From assembly GCA_009843635.1 (NCBI GenBank), contig VYDB01000015.1, positions 6,983 through 70,982 on the forward strand: DNA of 64,000 nucleotides, given 5' to 3'. This document shows, one piece after another, positions 1 through 8,681 of the stretch. Source of the stretch: Gammaproteobacteria bacterium. GTDB lineage: Bacteria; Pseudomonadota; Gammaproteobacteria; Pseudomonadales; Azotimanducaceae. Position 1 is the first letter of the stretch; every line of letters begins with the position of its first letter. The notes under the pieces are model-generated. The model was not told the DNA's origin and did not search any database. It was given only the letters and a program-made list of their open reading frames with translations. A program made the translations under genes and the position numbers.

Positions 1-107
1 GGGGGGGGCGGGGGGGGCCCCCCCCCCCCGCCCCCCCCCCCCCCCAAACCCCCCCCCCCCCCCCCCCCCCCCGGGGGGGGCGGCCCCCCCCCCCCCCCCC
101 CCCCCCC
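1..107. other. Homopolymer G/C tract at the window edge
   Basis: Almost only G and C in long single-base runs, with one AAA interruption near 46-48, and no coding or hairpin logic. This does not resemble any biological repeat in the rest of the window and sits exactly at the end. It is most likely a sequencing or assembly artefact at a contig end. Normal sequence begins at about 108. Confidence 0.8.
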
Positions 108-182
108 ACTTGGCTCCCCGCGTTCGAGCCGGTTCCCTCGGTCCGAGCGCGTCCCGCGCTATCCTTGACCACAGCGCCCAAC

Positions 183-188
183 TATAAT
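183..188 (+). promoter_or_regulatory. Possible -10 element (TATAAT) directly before pyrF
   Basis: A perfect TATAAT lies 7 bases before the GTG start of pyrF. A TTGACC at 165-170 is only 12 bases upstream, too close for a standard 17-base spacer. If the -10 is used, transcription would begin at or next to the start codon and the mRNA would be leaderless. No Shine-Dalgarno sequence fits between the box and the start. Confidence 0.4.
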
Positions 189-195
189 TGGCGGT

Positions 196-1059
196 GTGAG
201 CGTCGCCTCCACATTCCATGATCGCCTCCAGGAGGCTTGGTCGCACAGCGGTTCGCTCATCTGCGTGGGCTTGGACCCGGTTCGCAGCCGCCTGCCAGCC
301 GCCTTCCGTGAATCTCCCTCCGGTCTGCGTGACTTTTGCTGCGCCATTGCCGAAGCCACCGCCGATCTAGTTTGTGCCTTCAAGCCCCAAGTGGCCCACT
401 TCGCCGCCGAGGGGGCGGAGGATCAACTGGCCAGCGTCATCGCCTTCATTCAGCAGCGCTGGCCGGAAGTGCCGGTCATTCTCGACGCCAAGCGCAGCGA
501 CATCGGCACCACGGCCGAGTTGTACGCCAAGGAGGTTTTCGAGCGCTACAACGCGGATGCGGTGACGATCAACCCCTATCTTGGCGAGGAGAGCATTCGC
601 CCGTTCCTGGGCTACCCGGGGCGCGGCGTGGCCCTGCTGTGCCGCACCAGCAACGCGGGCAGCGGCTGGCTGCAGACGCATCCCCCGGAGGCGCCGCTGT
701 ACCTGCGCGTCGCGGCGGCGGCCAAGGCGTGGAATCGCGAAGGCAACCTGATGCTGGTGGCCGGCGCCACCTATCCCGAAGAGCTGGCCCGGATTCGTGA
801 AGCGGTCGGCCCCATGCCGCTGCTGGTTCCGGGGGTCGGTGCCCAAGGAGGCGATCTGGCGCAGGCGCTCGAGGCCGGCCTCGATGCCGACCGCCAAGGG
901 CTCATCATCAACGCCTCGCGCTCGGTGCTCTACGCAGGCACTGACGACGACGGCGCGCCGTTTGCGGACGCATCCCGCAACGCGGCGCTGGCACTCTGGC
1001 AAGCGGTTAACGCCATCCGCGATAATTTGGGTTCTCCGGCAATAGCCCGGAGCCTGTGA
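196..1059 (+). CDS. pyrF: Orotidine 5'-phosphate decarboxylase (type 2)
   Basis: Converts OMP to UMP, the last step of de novo pyrimidine synthesis, in the cytosol. The 287-residue protein has the catalytic DAKRSDIG motif near residue 96, an early GLDP motif and the late phosphate-binding segment (PGVGAQGGD), and fits the longer type 2 (PyrF-II) subfamily rather than the ~240-residue E. coli type. The start is GTG; no other in-frame start lies close by, and a TATAAT box ends 7 bases upstream, so translation may be leaderless. It is a single-gene unit closed by an intrinsic terminator at 1072-1110. Confidence 0.95.
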   Translation: MSVASTFHDRLQEAWSHSGSLICVGLDPVRSRLPAAFRESPSGLRDFCCAIAEATADLVCAFKPQVAHFAAEGAEDQLASVIAFIQQRWPEVPVILDAKRSDIGTTAELYAKEVFERYNADAVTINPYLGEESIRPFLGYPGRGVALLCRTSNAGSGWLQTHPPEAPLYLRVAAAAKAWNREGNLMLVAGATYPEELARIREAVGPMPLLVPGVGAQGGDLAQALEAGLDADRQGLIINASRSVLYAGTDDDGAPFADASRNAALALWQAVNAIRDNLGSPAIARSL

Positions 1060-1071
1060 TTGAATCGACAG

Positions 1072-1110
1072 GGCGGTGCCGTTCTTCTCCATGGCGCCGC
1101 CGCTTTTTTT
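1072..1110 (+). terminator. Intrinsic terminator after pyrF
   Basis: Arms 1072-1080 and 1093-1101 pair over 9 bases with one G-U wobble around a 12-base loop, followed after two bases by seven T (1104-1110). It starts 12 bases after the pyrF stop and separates pyrF from the molybdoenzyme pair. Confidence 0.85.
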
Positions 1111-1129
1111 CCATGATTGAGTGAATCGA

Positions 1130-1606
1130 ATGGCCAAATTCAAGTTGCGCGTCAACGGCAGCGAGCAGGAAGTGGATGTCCGACCGGACATGCCGCTTTT
1201 GTGGGTTCTGCGTGACAAACTGAAACTCACCGGAACCAAGTACGGCTGCGGCATCGCCCAGTGCGGCGCCTGCACCGTGCACGTTGACGGCACGCCGATG
1301 CGGTCCTGCGTGATGCCGGTGCAGGCGGTCACGGGCGCGGTGACGACCATCGAAGGGCTGGCTGCGGAGGGCGATCTGCATCCCCTGCAGGCGGCTTGGA
1401 TCGAACATGACGTGCCGCAGTGCGGGTACTGCCAATCGGGGCAGATCATGAGCGCCGCGGCCTTGCTCGAAAGCAAACCTCGGCCAAGCGATGCGGACAT
1501 CGACCAGGCGCTTGCCGGCAACTATTGCCGCTGCGGCACCTACCTTCGCATTCGCAAGGCGGTGCACAGTGCCGCCGCGACCTACAAAACAACCGGGGGA
1601 GCTTGA
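1130..1606 (+). CDS. [2Fe-2S] subunit of a molybdenum hydroxylase (isoquinoline 1-oxidoreductase alpha type)
   Basis: Small electron-transfer subunit of a xanthine-oxidase-family enzyme, 158 residues. The plant-type [2Fe-2S] cysteines are C40, C45, C48 and C60; the second cluster uses C98, C101, C133 and C135 (CGYC and CRC). This two-cluster layout is that of IorA/CoxS proteins. ATG 1130 is preferred over an upstream GTG at 1121 because homologues start with a short basic stretch before the beta-grasp fold. Its stop is followed by the catalytic subunit gene after 2 bases. No FAD (CoxM-like) subunit is nearby, which fits the two-subunit IorAB group that passes electrons to a cytochrome. Confidence 0.92.
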   Translation: MAKFKLRVNGSEQEVDVRPDMPLLWVLRDKLKLTGTKYGCGIAQCGACTVHVDGTPMRSCVMPVQAVTGAVTTIEGLAAEGDLHPLQAAWIEHDVPQCGYCQSGQIMSAAALLESKPRPSDADIDQALAGNYCRCGTYLRIRKAVHSAAATYKTTGGA

Positions 1607-1608
1607 GG

Positions 1609-3852
1609 ATGTCGGCCAAATCCGGGCTCACCCGGCGCGAATTGTTGAAGGTCTCCGCGGCCGCGGGCGGTGGCGTGCTGCTGCAGATGACCCTGCCGAT
1701 GGCCGCCGCATCGCCACCCGACGACGCGCTGGTCGGCTCGAAGGAACTCAACGTTTACGTGCAGATAGACCGTGACGGTCAGATCACGATCTATTCAAGC
1801 ATTCCGGAGATGGGGCAGGGGATCAAGACAACCCTGCCGATGATCATCGCCGAGGAGATGGGTGCGCGTTGGGAGGACGTGACGGTCATGGACGCGCCCC
1901 TTGATCGGGGCAAGTTCGGCGTTCAAGGCGCGGGGGGCTCCAGATCGGTGCCCGCGAACATTGGCACGATGCGGCGCATGGGCGCATCGGCGCGCGAGAT
2001 GCTCATCGGCGCCGCGGCGCTGTTGATGGAGGTGGACCGGGAGGACCTGGAAGCACAGGACAGCCAGGTCGTGCATACCTCCGGCCGGCACCGTTCCTTC
2101 GGCCAGCTCGCCAGTTTGGCGGCGGAGCAACCCGTGCCGGATCCGGACACGCTGACCTACAAGGATCCGAGCGACTACCGGATCATCGGCACGTCGGTCA
2201 GTGGCGTGGATAACTTTGTCATTGCCACGGGCCTGTCCGAATTCGCCATAGACGTCGATGTGCCGGGCATGAAGTACGCTACCTATGTGCGTTGTCCGCG
2301 CGTCGGGGGCACCGCGGTCCGTTTCAACCAAAGTGAAATCAAGGACCTGCCCGGCGTCACGGATGCCTTCATCCTGGCGCCCAATGAAGCGGCGGGCGCG
2401 TCCGAGATGTGGTTCCTGGACGGCAGGGCCGCCTTGCGTGGTGGCGTGGCGATCGTTGGCGACGACACCTGGTCGGTGTTCGACGCCCGCCGCAAGCTCA
2501 ATGTGGAGTGGGACGAATCATCGGCATCCACTGACGATTGGCCCGAGATGATTGCTTGGGCGGAGCGCACGGCCGAAGCAGGTGGCGGCAATGTCATTGC
2601 CGATAGCGGGGGTGTCGATGCGGCGTTTGCCGATGCGGGCAACCAGACGATCGAGGCCTTCTACCAGTTTCCTTATGCGGCCCACGTGTGCATGGAGCCG
2701 ATGAACTGCACCGCCGACTACCGCAAGGGCCGCAACGGCGAGCCGGATGCCCTGGAAGTCTGGCTCGGCAGTCAGTTTCCCGGCCAAGTCATCGAAATCG
2801 CCGGCCGCCTGTTCGGCATGAAACCTGAACAGGTGCAGGTGCATCCGTTGCGCATGGGCGGGGGCTTCGGCCGGCGGGCAATCCATGACTTCGCGACGGA
2901 AGCCATGGCCATCTCGCACCGGGCGGGCGTTCCCGTGAAGCTGACCTGGACGCGCACGGATGACATCCACAACGACCACTTCCGCGCCGGTGGATTCGAG
3001 AACATGAAGGGCGCGGTGGGTCCGGACGGCAAGCTCGCGGCTTGGGAGCAGCACTACATCGGGTTCGGCCAGAACGGCCGTCCGGTGATGGGGTCCGGCC
3101 TGCGCGGCAACGAGTTGCCGGGTGTGGCCTTCCCCAATGCCCGCATCAAGCTCAGCTTGAAGGAGATCGCCACCCCCTGCGGTGCCTGGCGGGCACCCGG
3201 GTCGAACACCAACGCCTTCGTGGAGCAGAGCTTCATTCATGAGCTCGCGGTGCTGGCAGGCAGGGATCACCTGGAGTTCCTGCTGGAGCTCATGGGCGAG
3301 CCGCGCTGGATCAAGGAAGGCGACATCAGGGCATTGAACACCGGCCGCGCCATCGACGTGATCAAGCTGGCAGCGAAGAAGGCGCAGTGGGGCAGGCCCA
3401 TGCCGGATGGCAGCGGGCTGGGCTTGTCCTTCTACTTCTGCCACGCCGCGCACGTGGCGGAGGTCGCCGAGGTGCGCGTCACGGCAGACCGGAAGATCAG
3501 CGTCGAAAAGGTATGGGTGGCGGTCGATGTGGGCCCCATCATCAACCTGAGCGGCGCGTTGAGCCAAGTGCAGGGTTCAGTGGTTGATGGCCTGAGCACC
3601 ATGGCGCTGCAGCAGATCACCATGCGGCAGGGCGTCATACAACAGGACAACTTTGATGAGTATCAAGTGATGCGCATCGCCCCCACGCCCGAGATTGACG
3701 TGCACTTCATCGAAAGCGACAACCCATCAACCGGGCTCGGCGAACCGGCCCTGCCGCCGCTGGCGCCGGCCGTTGCCAATGCCATTTTTGCGGCGACCGG
3801 CGAGCGTGTGCGGTCCATGCCCTTGAGCGAGTTGGGTTACACGCTGGTCTAG
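1609..3852 (+). CDS. Molybdopterin-binding subunit of a molybdenum hydroxylase (IorB type), Tat-exported
   Basis: Large catalytic subunit, 747 residues, of an aldehyde oxidase/isoquinoline 1-oxidoreductase-type enzyme. The N terminus carries a Tat signal (twin Arg R9-R10 followed by a hydrophobic segment ending in AAA near residue 33), so the complex probably works in the periplasm, with the small subunit exported by hitch-hiking. Typical molybdenum-cofactor segments are visible (GGGFGRR, QGSVVDG) and a GLGEPALPP motif near the C terminus supplies the conserved catalytic Glu. The start ATG 1609 has the upstream GCTTGAGG. The substrate cannot be told from sequence; aromatic heterocycles or aldehydes are both possible. 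Confidence 0.9.
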   Translation: MSAKSGLTRRELLKVSAAAGGGVLLQMTLPMAAASPPDDALVGSKELNVYVQIDRDGQITIYSSIPEMGQGIKTTLPMIIAEEMGARWEDVTVMDAPLDRGKFGVQGAGGSRSVPANIGTMRRMGASAREMLIGAAALLMEVDREDLEAQDSQVVHTSGRHRSFGQLASLAAEQPVPDPDTLTYKDPSDYRIIGTSVSGVDNFVIATGLSEFAIDVDVPGMKYATYVRCPRVGGTAVRFNQSEIKDLPGVTDAFILAPNEAAGASEMWFLDGRAALRGGVAIVGDDTWSVFDARRKLNVEWDESSASTDDWPEMIAWAERTAEAGGGNVIADSGGVDAAFADAGNQTIEAFYQFPYAAHVCMEPMNCTADYRKGRNGEPDALEVWLGSQFPGQVIEIAGRLFGMKPEQVQVHPLRMGGGFGRRAIHDFATEAMAISHRAGVPVKLTWTRTDDIHNDHFRAGGFENMKGAVGPDGKLAAWEQHYIGFGQNGRPVMGSGLRGNELPGVAFPNARIKLSLKEIATPCGAWRAPGSNTNAFVEQSFIHELAVLAGRDHLEFLLELMGEPRWIKEGDIRALNTGRAIDVIKLAAKKAQWGRPMPDGSGLGLSFYFCHAAHVAEVAEVRVTADRKISVEKVWVAVDVGPIINLSGALSQVQGSVVDGLSTMALQQITMRQGVIQQDNFDEYQVMRIAPTPEIDVHFIESDNPSTGLGEPALPPLAPAVANAIFAATGERVRSMPLSELGYTLV

Positions 3853-3857
3853 CGTGC

Positions 3858-3921
3858 CGGGTTGCGAAGCAACCCGAACGCTTGGCCTTCAGGCGCAGAT
3901 GAGGCGCCTGAAGGCCAAGCG
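3858..3921. terminator. Two tandem hairpins between convergent genes
   Basis: First hairpin: arms 3858-3865 and 3869-3876 (8 perfect pairs, GAA loop). Second: arms 3879-3896 and 3904-3921 (18 perfect pairs, 7-base loop). The second ends 3 bases before the stop of the minus-strand nucleotidyltransferase and 69 bases after the molybdoenzyme stop. No long T tract follows either arm, so a bidirectional terminator or mRNA-stabilising role is an inference from position and strength. Confidence 0.65.
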
Positions 3922-3923
3922 CC

Positions 3924-4697
3924 TCAGCGAATGGCGCCGGCCAACCTTTCCTCGGCTGAAAGGCGCCGTCTAAACCACAGGGGCACGGTGGTGCGTGCGT
4001 GCTCCAAGTCCTTGCGGTCGTCGATCTCGCACCAATCATGGCTGCCGGTGGTGACCACGCCGACATAGCCTTGGGCGGCCAGGGCGTCGATGGCGGACAG
4101 ATACCAGCGGCCCAGGGTGGACTCGACGGCCATCATGGACTCCAGCCGCTCCCGGAAAAGCCGGGGGCCGTCGCCTTGGAAGCGGATCATGCCGATGGAC
4201 TCGCCGTGCACTTCACTGGCGGGCAGCTTCTTGTCCACCTGCTTGAGTTCATTGCCGGAGACGATGACCTTCATGTCGTCATCGTCGTAGCTGTCCTTGA
4301 CGTTGGTGACCAAGGTGATGGGATGTTCGTCCGGGCTGTTGATGAGCCGCGCAAAGATCTCCGGTTCGAACAGGGTGTCGCCATTGACGATGACGAAGGG
4401 GTCGGTCATCTCATGGCGCACCACCCAGCAGGTGCCGAGATTGTCGCAATGGGCGTAGAAGGGATTGTGCGCCGTGCGCACGTCGAGCTTGGCGTAGCCG
4501 TCGATGAGCTGGCCGATGAGCCCGGCGCGAAAGCCCGTGGCCACCACCACTTCGGTGGCGCCGGCGGCGGCAAAGGCTTCCAACTGCCAGCCAAGCACGG
4601 TCCGTTCGCCGAGCATCAGGGCACACTTGGGCCGGTCCTCGGTTAACGGCAGCAGCCGCTTGCCTTGACCGGCCGATAGAACGATCACTTTCATCAC
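3924..4697 (-). CDS. Sugar/alcohol-phosphate nucleotidyltransferase (LicC-like)
   Basis: A 257-residue NTP transferase. The nucleotide-binding signature is intact (G10, G12, R14, PLT at 17-19, PK at 23-24), and an NGD metal/substrate motif sits at 105-107 (N-G-D). Closest recognisable type is the phosphocholine cytidylyltransferase/LicC or glucose-1-phosphate thymidylyltransferase group; it would make an activated CDP- or dTDP-alcohol or sugar. It is the last gene of a six-gene minus-strand operon and starts 1 base after the GMC oxidoreductase stop. The companion CDP-alcohol or glycosyl transferase that would use its product is not in the operon. Confidence 0.8.
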   Translation of the reverse strand: MMKVIVLSAGQGKRLLPLTEDRPKCALMLGERTVLGWQLEAFAAAGATEVVVATGFRAGLIGQLIDGYAKLDVRTAHNPFYAHCDNLGTCWVVRHEMTDPFVIVNGDTLFEPEIFARLINSPDEHPITLVTNVKDSYDDDDMKVIVSGNELKQVDKKLPASEVHGESIGMIRFQGDGPRLFRERLESMMAVESTLGRWYLSAIDALAAQGYVGVVTTGSHDWCEIDDRKDLEHARTTVPLWFRRRLSAEERLAGAIR

Positions 4698-4698
4698 G

Positions 4699-6321
4699 CT
4701 ATTTTACTTGATGATGGTCCGCAGTGCGCTGCGAAAGCAGGTGTGCCTTCAAGCGGTGCGCCAGGGCCAGGATGGTCAGGGTTGGGTTGGCCCAGCCGGC
4801 GGTGGGAAACACGGAACTGCCGAGGATGTAGAGGTCGGGATAGCCGTGCACTGCGCAATTGCGGTCCACCACCCCATTGGTCGGGCTGGCGCTCATGCGG
4901 GTGGTGCCTGCGTGGTGATAGCCGCCGATGGGATGGTTGCCCACGGTGCCGTCAACCGGCCAATCGAGGCCGGGTTCATCTAGCCAAGGCGACGGCTCCA
5001 ACGCGCCTAGGTCGAGGCGGAGCAGTTCGTCGTTCAGGGCTCCGGCCAATTCGCGCAGCGTGTGCTTGTCCTGTTCACCAAGCCGCCAATCGAGGTTCGC
5101 CTTGGGGCAGCCGAGTTCATCCTTCGCCGTGGACAGCACCACGCGGCTGGCCGGGTTGGGTGCCTGCTCGGCGCGGATCATGACGCTGAGTTGGAAGTCC
5201 TGCAGCTGCATCAGGCCTCGGGTGAGAAGGGGCCGCAGGGAACGGGCATAGGCGAACCGCAGCCCCCGGTAGGCGTGCCAAAGCTGACGGTTGCCGCGTC
5301 CGGGCGCGAGCTGGTGCTTCAGCGCTTGGTAGACCTGCCGGGCGCGGGGCACGCCCGCCGCTGGGTTGCGTTGCCACTTGAAGGTCAGGGCGGTGTTGAG
5401 AATGTCCCGTTCCCGCTGCAGGGCGGGTGTCGGCAACAGGACGGGTGCCACGGGAACGCTGCCCTGCGGGAAGCGCATGCGGAATGCGTTCCAGAGGCGA
5501 TAGGGTTTGCGGGTTCGGATGCGGCCCAGGCGTCCGTGGGGGTGTTCCATGAAGAAACGCCCCACTTGGTCGTGGCCGTTGCCGATGCCCAGCGGTTCAA
5601 CATCGTTCGAAGCCAGCAGCAGGCGGGCGTTTTCGATGCCGCCGCAGGCCAACACATAGGTGTTGGCCTTGATCTTGGCGGCCTGTCCGCCGGCATGGCC
5701 CACCAGCACATGGTCGAGGCCCGACCGATCGGGATGGGCTTGGATGCCCACCGCCGTGGCGTTGATGAGCGTCTCGATGTCCGGCGCCTTGAGGACGTCC
5801 TGGGTTCGCTTGGCATGAAAGCGCTCCCGCTGGGTGTCAAAGCGCCAGCAGCGGCTCATGAAACGATCAGCGTCCATGGACAGCGCGGCGGCGCCCCATT
5901 GGCCTTCCTCCTTGGCACCGCTGTCCGGTGCGTCGACCCCCAAGTCCCGATGGGCCGCGCTATAGCCTTCGGCCAGTTCGCCCCCGTCGATGGGCCAGCC
6001 GCTGTGCGCCACCCAGCCCCGCGCTTGAAAGTCGATGTCGTCCAAGGGGGCGCAGCGGCCGCCCCAGATGTTGGTGGTGCCGCCGAAAAACCGCAGGCGG
6101 CTGTCCTCGAGCGGATAGTAGGCAGCGCCGATGTTCTCGCCGACGCCGAGGGCGGCGCTTTCGGGCCCGTAGTCCAAGCCGCCGCTTTCCAGCAGCAGGA
6201 TGCGCAGGCCTTGGCCGCTCAGGCCCCTAGCGAGCGTGATTCCGGCGGCGCCGGCACCGATGATGCAGACATCGGCTTGCGCGGTGCGCGGTGCCCTGGC
6301 TTGGGCAAAGTCAGTCAGCAC
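4699..6321 (-). CDS. GMC-family FAD-dependent oxidoreductase
   Basis: A 540-residue flavoprotein of the glucose-methanol-choline family that would oxidise an alcohol group. The Rossmann FAD motif GAGAAG is at residues 22-27, followed by the ADP-binding acidic residue in LLLESGG; the second family motif (GGTTNIWGG) lies near residue 80. The C-terminal part has HHAGTTRMS and a final NPTLTILALA segment, which hold the catalytic His and Asn region. No signal peptide is seen, so it is cytosolic or membrane-peripheral. Its start overlaps the previous gene by 11 bases, so it is translationally coupled to the beta-hydroxylase-like gene. Confidence 0.88.
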   Translation of the reverse strand: MLTDFAQARAPRTAQADVCIIGAGAAGITLARGLSGQGLRILLLESGGLDYGPESAALGVGENIGAAYYPLEDSRLRFFGGTTNIWGGRCAPLDDIDFQARGWVAHSGWPIDGGELAEGYSAAHRDLGVDAPDSGAKEEGQWGAAALSMDADRFMSRCWRFDTQRERFHAKRTQDVLKAPDIETLINATAVGIQAHPDRSGLDHVLVGHAGGQAAKIKANTYVLACGGIENARLLLASNDVEPLGIGNGHDQVGRFFMEHPHGRLGRIRTRKPYRLWNAFRMRFPQGSVPVAPVLLPTPALQRERDILNTALTFKWQRNPAAGVPRARQVYQALKHQLAPGRGNRQLWHAYRGLRFAYARSLRPLLTRGLMQLQDFQLSVMIRAEQAPNPASRVVLSTAKDELGCPKANLDWRLGEQDKHTLRELAGALNDELLRLDLGALEPSPWLDEPGLDWPVDGTVGNHPIGGYHHAGTTRMSASPTNGVVDRNCAVHGYPDLYILGSSVFPTAGWANPTLTILALAHRLKAHLLSQRTADHHQVK

Positions 6322-7054
6322 CTTCCCGCAATCCTTGGTTCCAGCGCTTGATGTTGGCCAGCGGGCGCTTGACGTAGGCGGTGGCTCGAAACAGGCCCAG
6401 CACTAGGTTGCGGCAGTACTCCCCGGCGCGATCCAGGGGGCGTTCCAGGTCCAGGAACAGCACCACCCGGGATTCGGCGGTGTCGTTGCGCACTTCGTGC
6501 TCAAAGGTGTCGTCGAACAGCAGGCAGCGGCCGTCCTCCCAGTGACGGACTTGGTCGCCCACCCGAATCCAGCAGTCCGCCGCCTTGGCGGGAATCCGCA
6601 AGCCGAGGTGGCAGCGCACCAAGGCCTTGGTCGGTCCTCGATGGGGAGGAATGTGGTAGCCGGGGGCCAAGATCGAGAACCAGGCGTTCTGCACGCCTGG
6701 CAGGGCGTCGATGAGCGCGGCGGTGTTCGGGCAAGCGGCGCAGTTGTCGTCGATTTGGTGGCCGAACACGCGCATCACGAACGTTTTCCAATTGTCCCCC
6801 TTGGAGATGCGGACTTGGTCGGGCGACATCTCATGGAAGGTGGGTATGTCTTGGGGTTGGCGCATGATGGCGTCGAGTTCGGCGCGGATGGCGGCGGCTT
6901 CGGCCTCCAGTGTGGGCACCCAGGCAAAGGCGCTGCGGTCGATGAAGGGCGTGGTGGCGATGCGCGAATGGCGGGCGAGAAAGGCGTCCAAGGTGCGCAT
7001 GACCACCTTGCCCAAGCGGATGGCGAACCGTGGCTTGGGCGTGCCGTCTTTCAT
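6311..7054 (-). CDS. Aspartyl/asparaginyl beta-hydroxylase-domain protein (LpxO-like)
   Basis: Fe(II)/2-oxoglutarate dioxygenase, 247 residues from ATG 7054; an earlier in-frame start at 7087 would overlap the kinase gene. The AspH-type metal site is visible as H138 in HIPPHRG and H186 in FEHEV, with the conserved CHLGL between them. The family includes protein Asp hydroxylases and LpxO, which hydroxylates acyl chains of lipid A. In an operon with a lipid kinase and an acyltransferase, hydroxylation of a lipid acyl chain is the more likely job, but that is inference. Confidence 0.85.
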   Translation of the reverse strand: MKDGTPKPRFAIRLGKVVMRTLDAFLARHSRIATTPFIDRSAFAWVPTLEAEAAAIRAELDAIMRQPQDIPTFHEMSPDQVRISKGDNWKTFVMRVFGHQIDDNCAACPNTAALIDALPGVQNAWFSILAPGYHIPPHRGPTKALVRCHLGLRIPAKAADCWIRVGDQVRHWEDGRCLLFDDTFEHEVRNDTAESRVVLFLDLERPLDRAGEYCRNLVLGLFRATAYVKRPLANIKRWNQGLREGAD

Positions 7055-7071
7055 GCCGGCGCCTCGGTCGG

Positions 7072-7917
7072 TCACAGCGCCAGCCATCGCAAGGGTTCGC
7101 TCAGGGAAAGGCGCAAGGGGCCGCGGTTGTCGAACAGCTCGCCGTCGATGGTGTACGGGCCGTCGAGTTCGAATTCGAGGTTGGTGCGGTTGCCGCTGGA
7201 GTAGCCCGGCAGTCGCTCCAAGGACGCATCGCCCCTAAGCAGTCGCAAGCTGCGCCGCACCCGGCCTCGGGCCTCGGCAAACACCCAGGTGTTGTGCATT
7301 CCCTCGCCGTCCCCCCAGTAGGGACGGCAGCCGAAGAGCAGCCGGTCGAGTGACGTGGCGAGCATGGCGAACACCTGCCGGGTTTCACCGTTCCAGCGAA
7401 CTTCTTGAGGCTCGCTCGGGGCTAGGAGCCCTTTCGCCGAGTACCAAGCGGTGCGTATGGTCGTGCCCAACTGGCTGCCGGAGCGGGTACCGCTCCAGCG
7501 GGCGATCCCGGCGCTCACTGCGCCCAGCCCGAAGAACCAGCCGTATTTGTGGCCGTCCACCTGGTCCACTCGAATGAGCGGCCGAGCCGTGGCCGGAGGC
7601 AGGGTGCCGTCAACCATCGCTTCAAGCGCCTTGGCGCATTGCGTGAAGCGCCGATGGTGATTGAGGTCCGCTGCCGACATGTTGGTGCGCCCGGCGGGCA
7701 GCACAGCGATGGGCGGCAGGGTGCTGGCCGGCGATTGCTCAAGGGCCTCGGTCAGGGTGCGCTGCAGGGTGCCGTCGCCACCGGCAAGGACCAGCAGGCT
7801 GAAGCGGGACAGGTCTGGCAGCGGCCCCGAACCGAGCACGAACCGCTCCCCGCGAAAGGCGAGCTGGCGTTTGCCGAGGCCCGCCCGCGGGTTGGTTAAG
7901 AGGAGCGGGACTGGCAC
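7072..7917 (-). CDS. Diacylglycerol kinase-family lipid kinase
   Basis: A 281-residue DAGK-catalytic-domain protein with the diagnostic GGDGT at residues 46-50 and the later LPAGRTN segment near 73-79. It would phosphorylate a lipid hydroxyl such as that of diacylglycerol, ceramide or sphingosine. It overlaps the upstream nucleotidyltransferase gene by 22 bases. The usual N-terminal NPxxG is present as NPRAG (9-13). Family members include YegS and the Caulobacter ceramide kinase; sequence alone does not separate these. Confidence 0.87.
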   Translation of the reverse strand: MPVPLLLTNPRAGLGKRQLAFRGERFVLGSGPLPDLSRFSLLVLAGGDGTLQRTLTEALEQSPASTLPPIAVLPAGRTNMSAADLNHHRRFTQCAKALEAMVDGTLPPATARPLIRVDQVDGHKYGWFFGLGAVSAGIARWSGTRSGSQLGTTIRTAWYSAKGLLAPSEPQEVRWNGETRQVFAMLATSLDRLLFGCRPYWGDGEGMHNTWVFAEARGRVRRSLRLLRGDASLERLPGYSSGNRTNLEFELDGPYTIDGELFDNRGPLRLSLSEPLRWLAL

Positions 7918-8681
7918 TGCAGTGTCCGTTCTGCAACGGCGAGGTCGGCAGGGGAATCCACGTCGATGGCCGCCAAGGGGTCTTTAACCTCAACCCAGCC
8001 CAGGGTGCAGTCCATCAGCCGGGACAGCGCCGCCAAGGCGCGGTCGATGCTCAAGCGGCCGCAGGCGTAGGTGGCCAAGGTGCGCCAGCCCAAGTGCCGC
8101 ACGATTCGCCAAGGCCGCTTGCGGTTGGCCTGCACGCTGGCCCAGAAGGCGATGGCGTGAGCCGCCTTGGGGCCGTGGAGGTAGAAGAGATTGGTGCCGC
8201 AGTAGGCGCCACCAGCGAAGCGCAGCCGGGTGCGATTGAGGCCCGGAAAGCGTTCGGCGACCAAGCTATGGGGCGCAAGGCCCACCGTCAAATCGGCGCC
8301 TTGGGCGGCCGCCGCAGCGCAGAAGTCGTCAATGGTTGGTGCCGTCAGCAAGGCGTGGTCGCCGGTGGTCAACACAATGGGCCAGGTGTCGAGTTGCTGA
8401 ACGGCCTTAAGCGCGCTTTCGGCTGGCCCCGCCGCTGGCGCGGTCCACTCAAAGTCTCCGGCGGCAAGCAGCTCGGCGACGATGCCGTCGTGTTGGCCGT
8501 GCCGCTGTTCCGGGCCAGCCAGCAAGCCGCCGTCGATGGCCTCGGTGCTGCGGAGCGCACCCAATACCCGAACGAGCGCGGGAATCCCCGCCACCGGCGT
8601 CATGGGCGTGGGGCCCATTTCACCGTCTCGTTCACCGGACGGTTCCGTGGTGCGGGTTCCTGACAGTACGATTGCCTTCAT
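7896..8681 (-). CDS. Divergent MobA-like NTP transferase
   Basis: A 261-residue GT-A-fold nucleotidyltransferase. The N terminus (MKAIVLSG) and a TTGDHALLT segment (the metal-binding Asp) plus the C-terminal AIDVDSPADL fit the MobA/NTP_transf_3 family. However, the usual glycine-rich GxGxR loop after the first strand is replaced by GTRTTEP..., and the Lys of the xPKxL motif is missing, so nucleotide use may differ from classic MobA. The start ATG 8681 overlaps the stop of the GNAT gene by 4 bases (ATGA). It may activate a small head group for the lipid made by this operon; the substrate is unknown. Confidence 0.7.
   Translation of the reverse strand: MKAIVLSGTRTTEPSGERDGEMGPTPMTPVAGIPALVRVLGALRSTEAIDGGLLAGPEQRHGQHDGIVAELLAAGDFEWTAPAAGPAESALKAVQQLDTWPIVLTTGDHALLTAPTIDDFCAAAAAQGADLTVGLAPHSLVAERFPGLNRTRLRFAGGAYCGTNLFYLHGPKAAHAIAFWASVQANRKRPWRIVRHLGWRTLATYACGRLSIDRALAALSRLMDCTLGWVEVKDPLAAIDVDSPADLAVAERTLQCQSRSS

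Noticed and set aside
165-188. TTGACC and TATAAT as a normal sigma-70 promoter
   Set aside because: The spacer is only 12 bases; the -10 box alone is kept as a possible element.
5062-6351. A 429-codon plus-strand frame opposite the GMC oxidoreductase
   Set aside because: Antisense shadow; the FAD and C-terminal GMC motifs on the minus strand are decisive.
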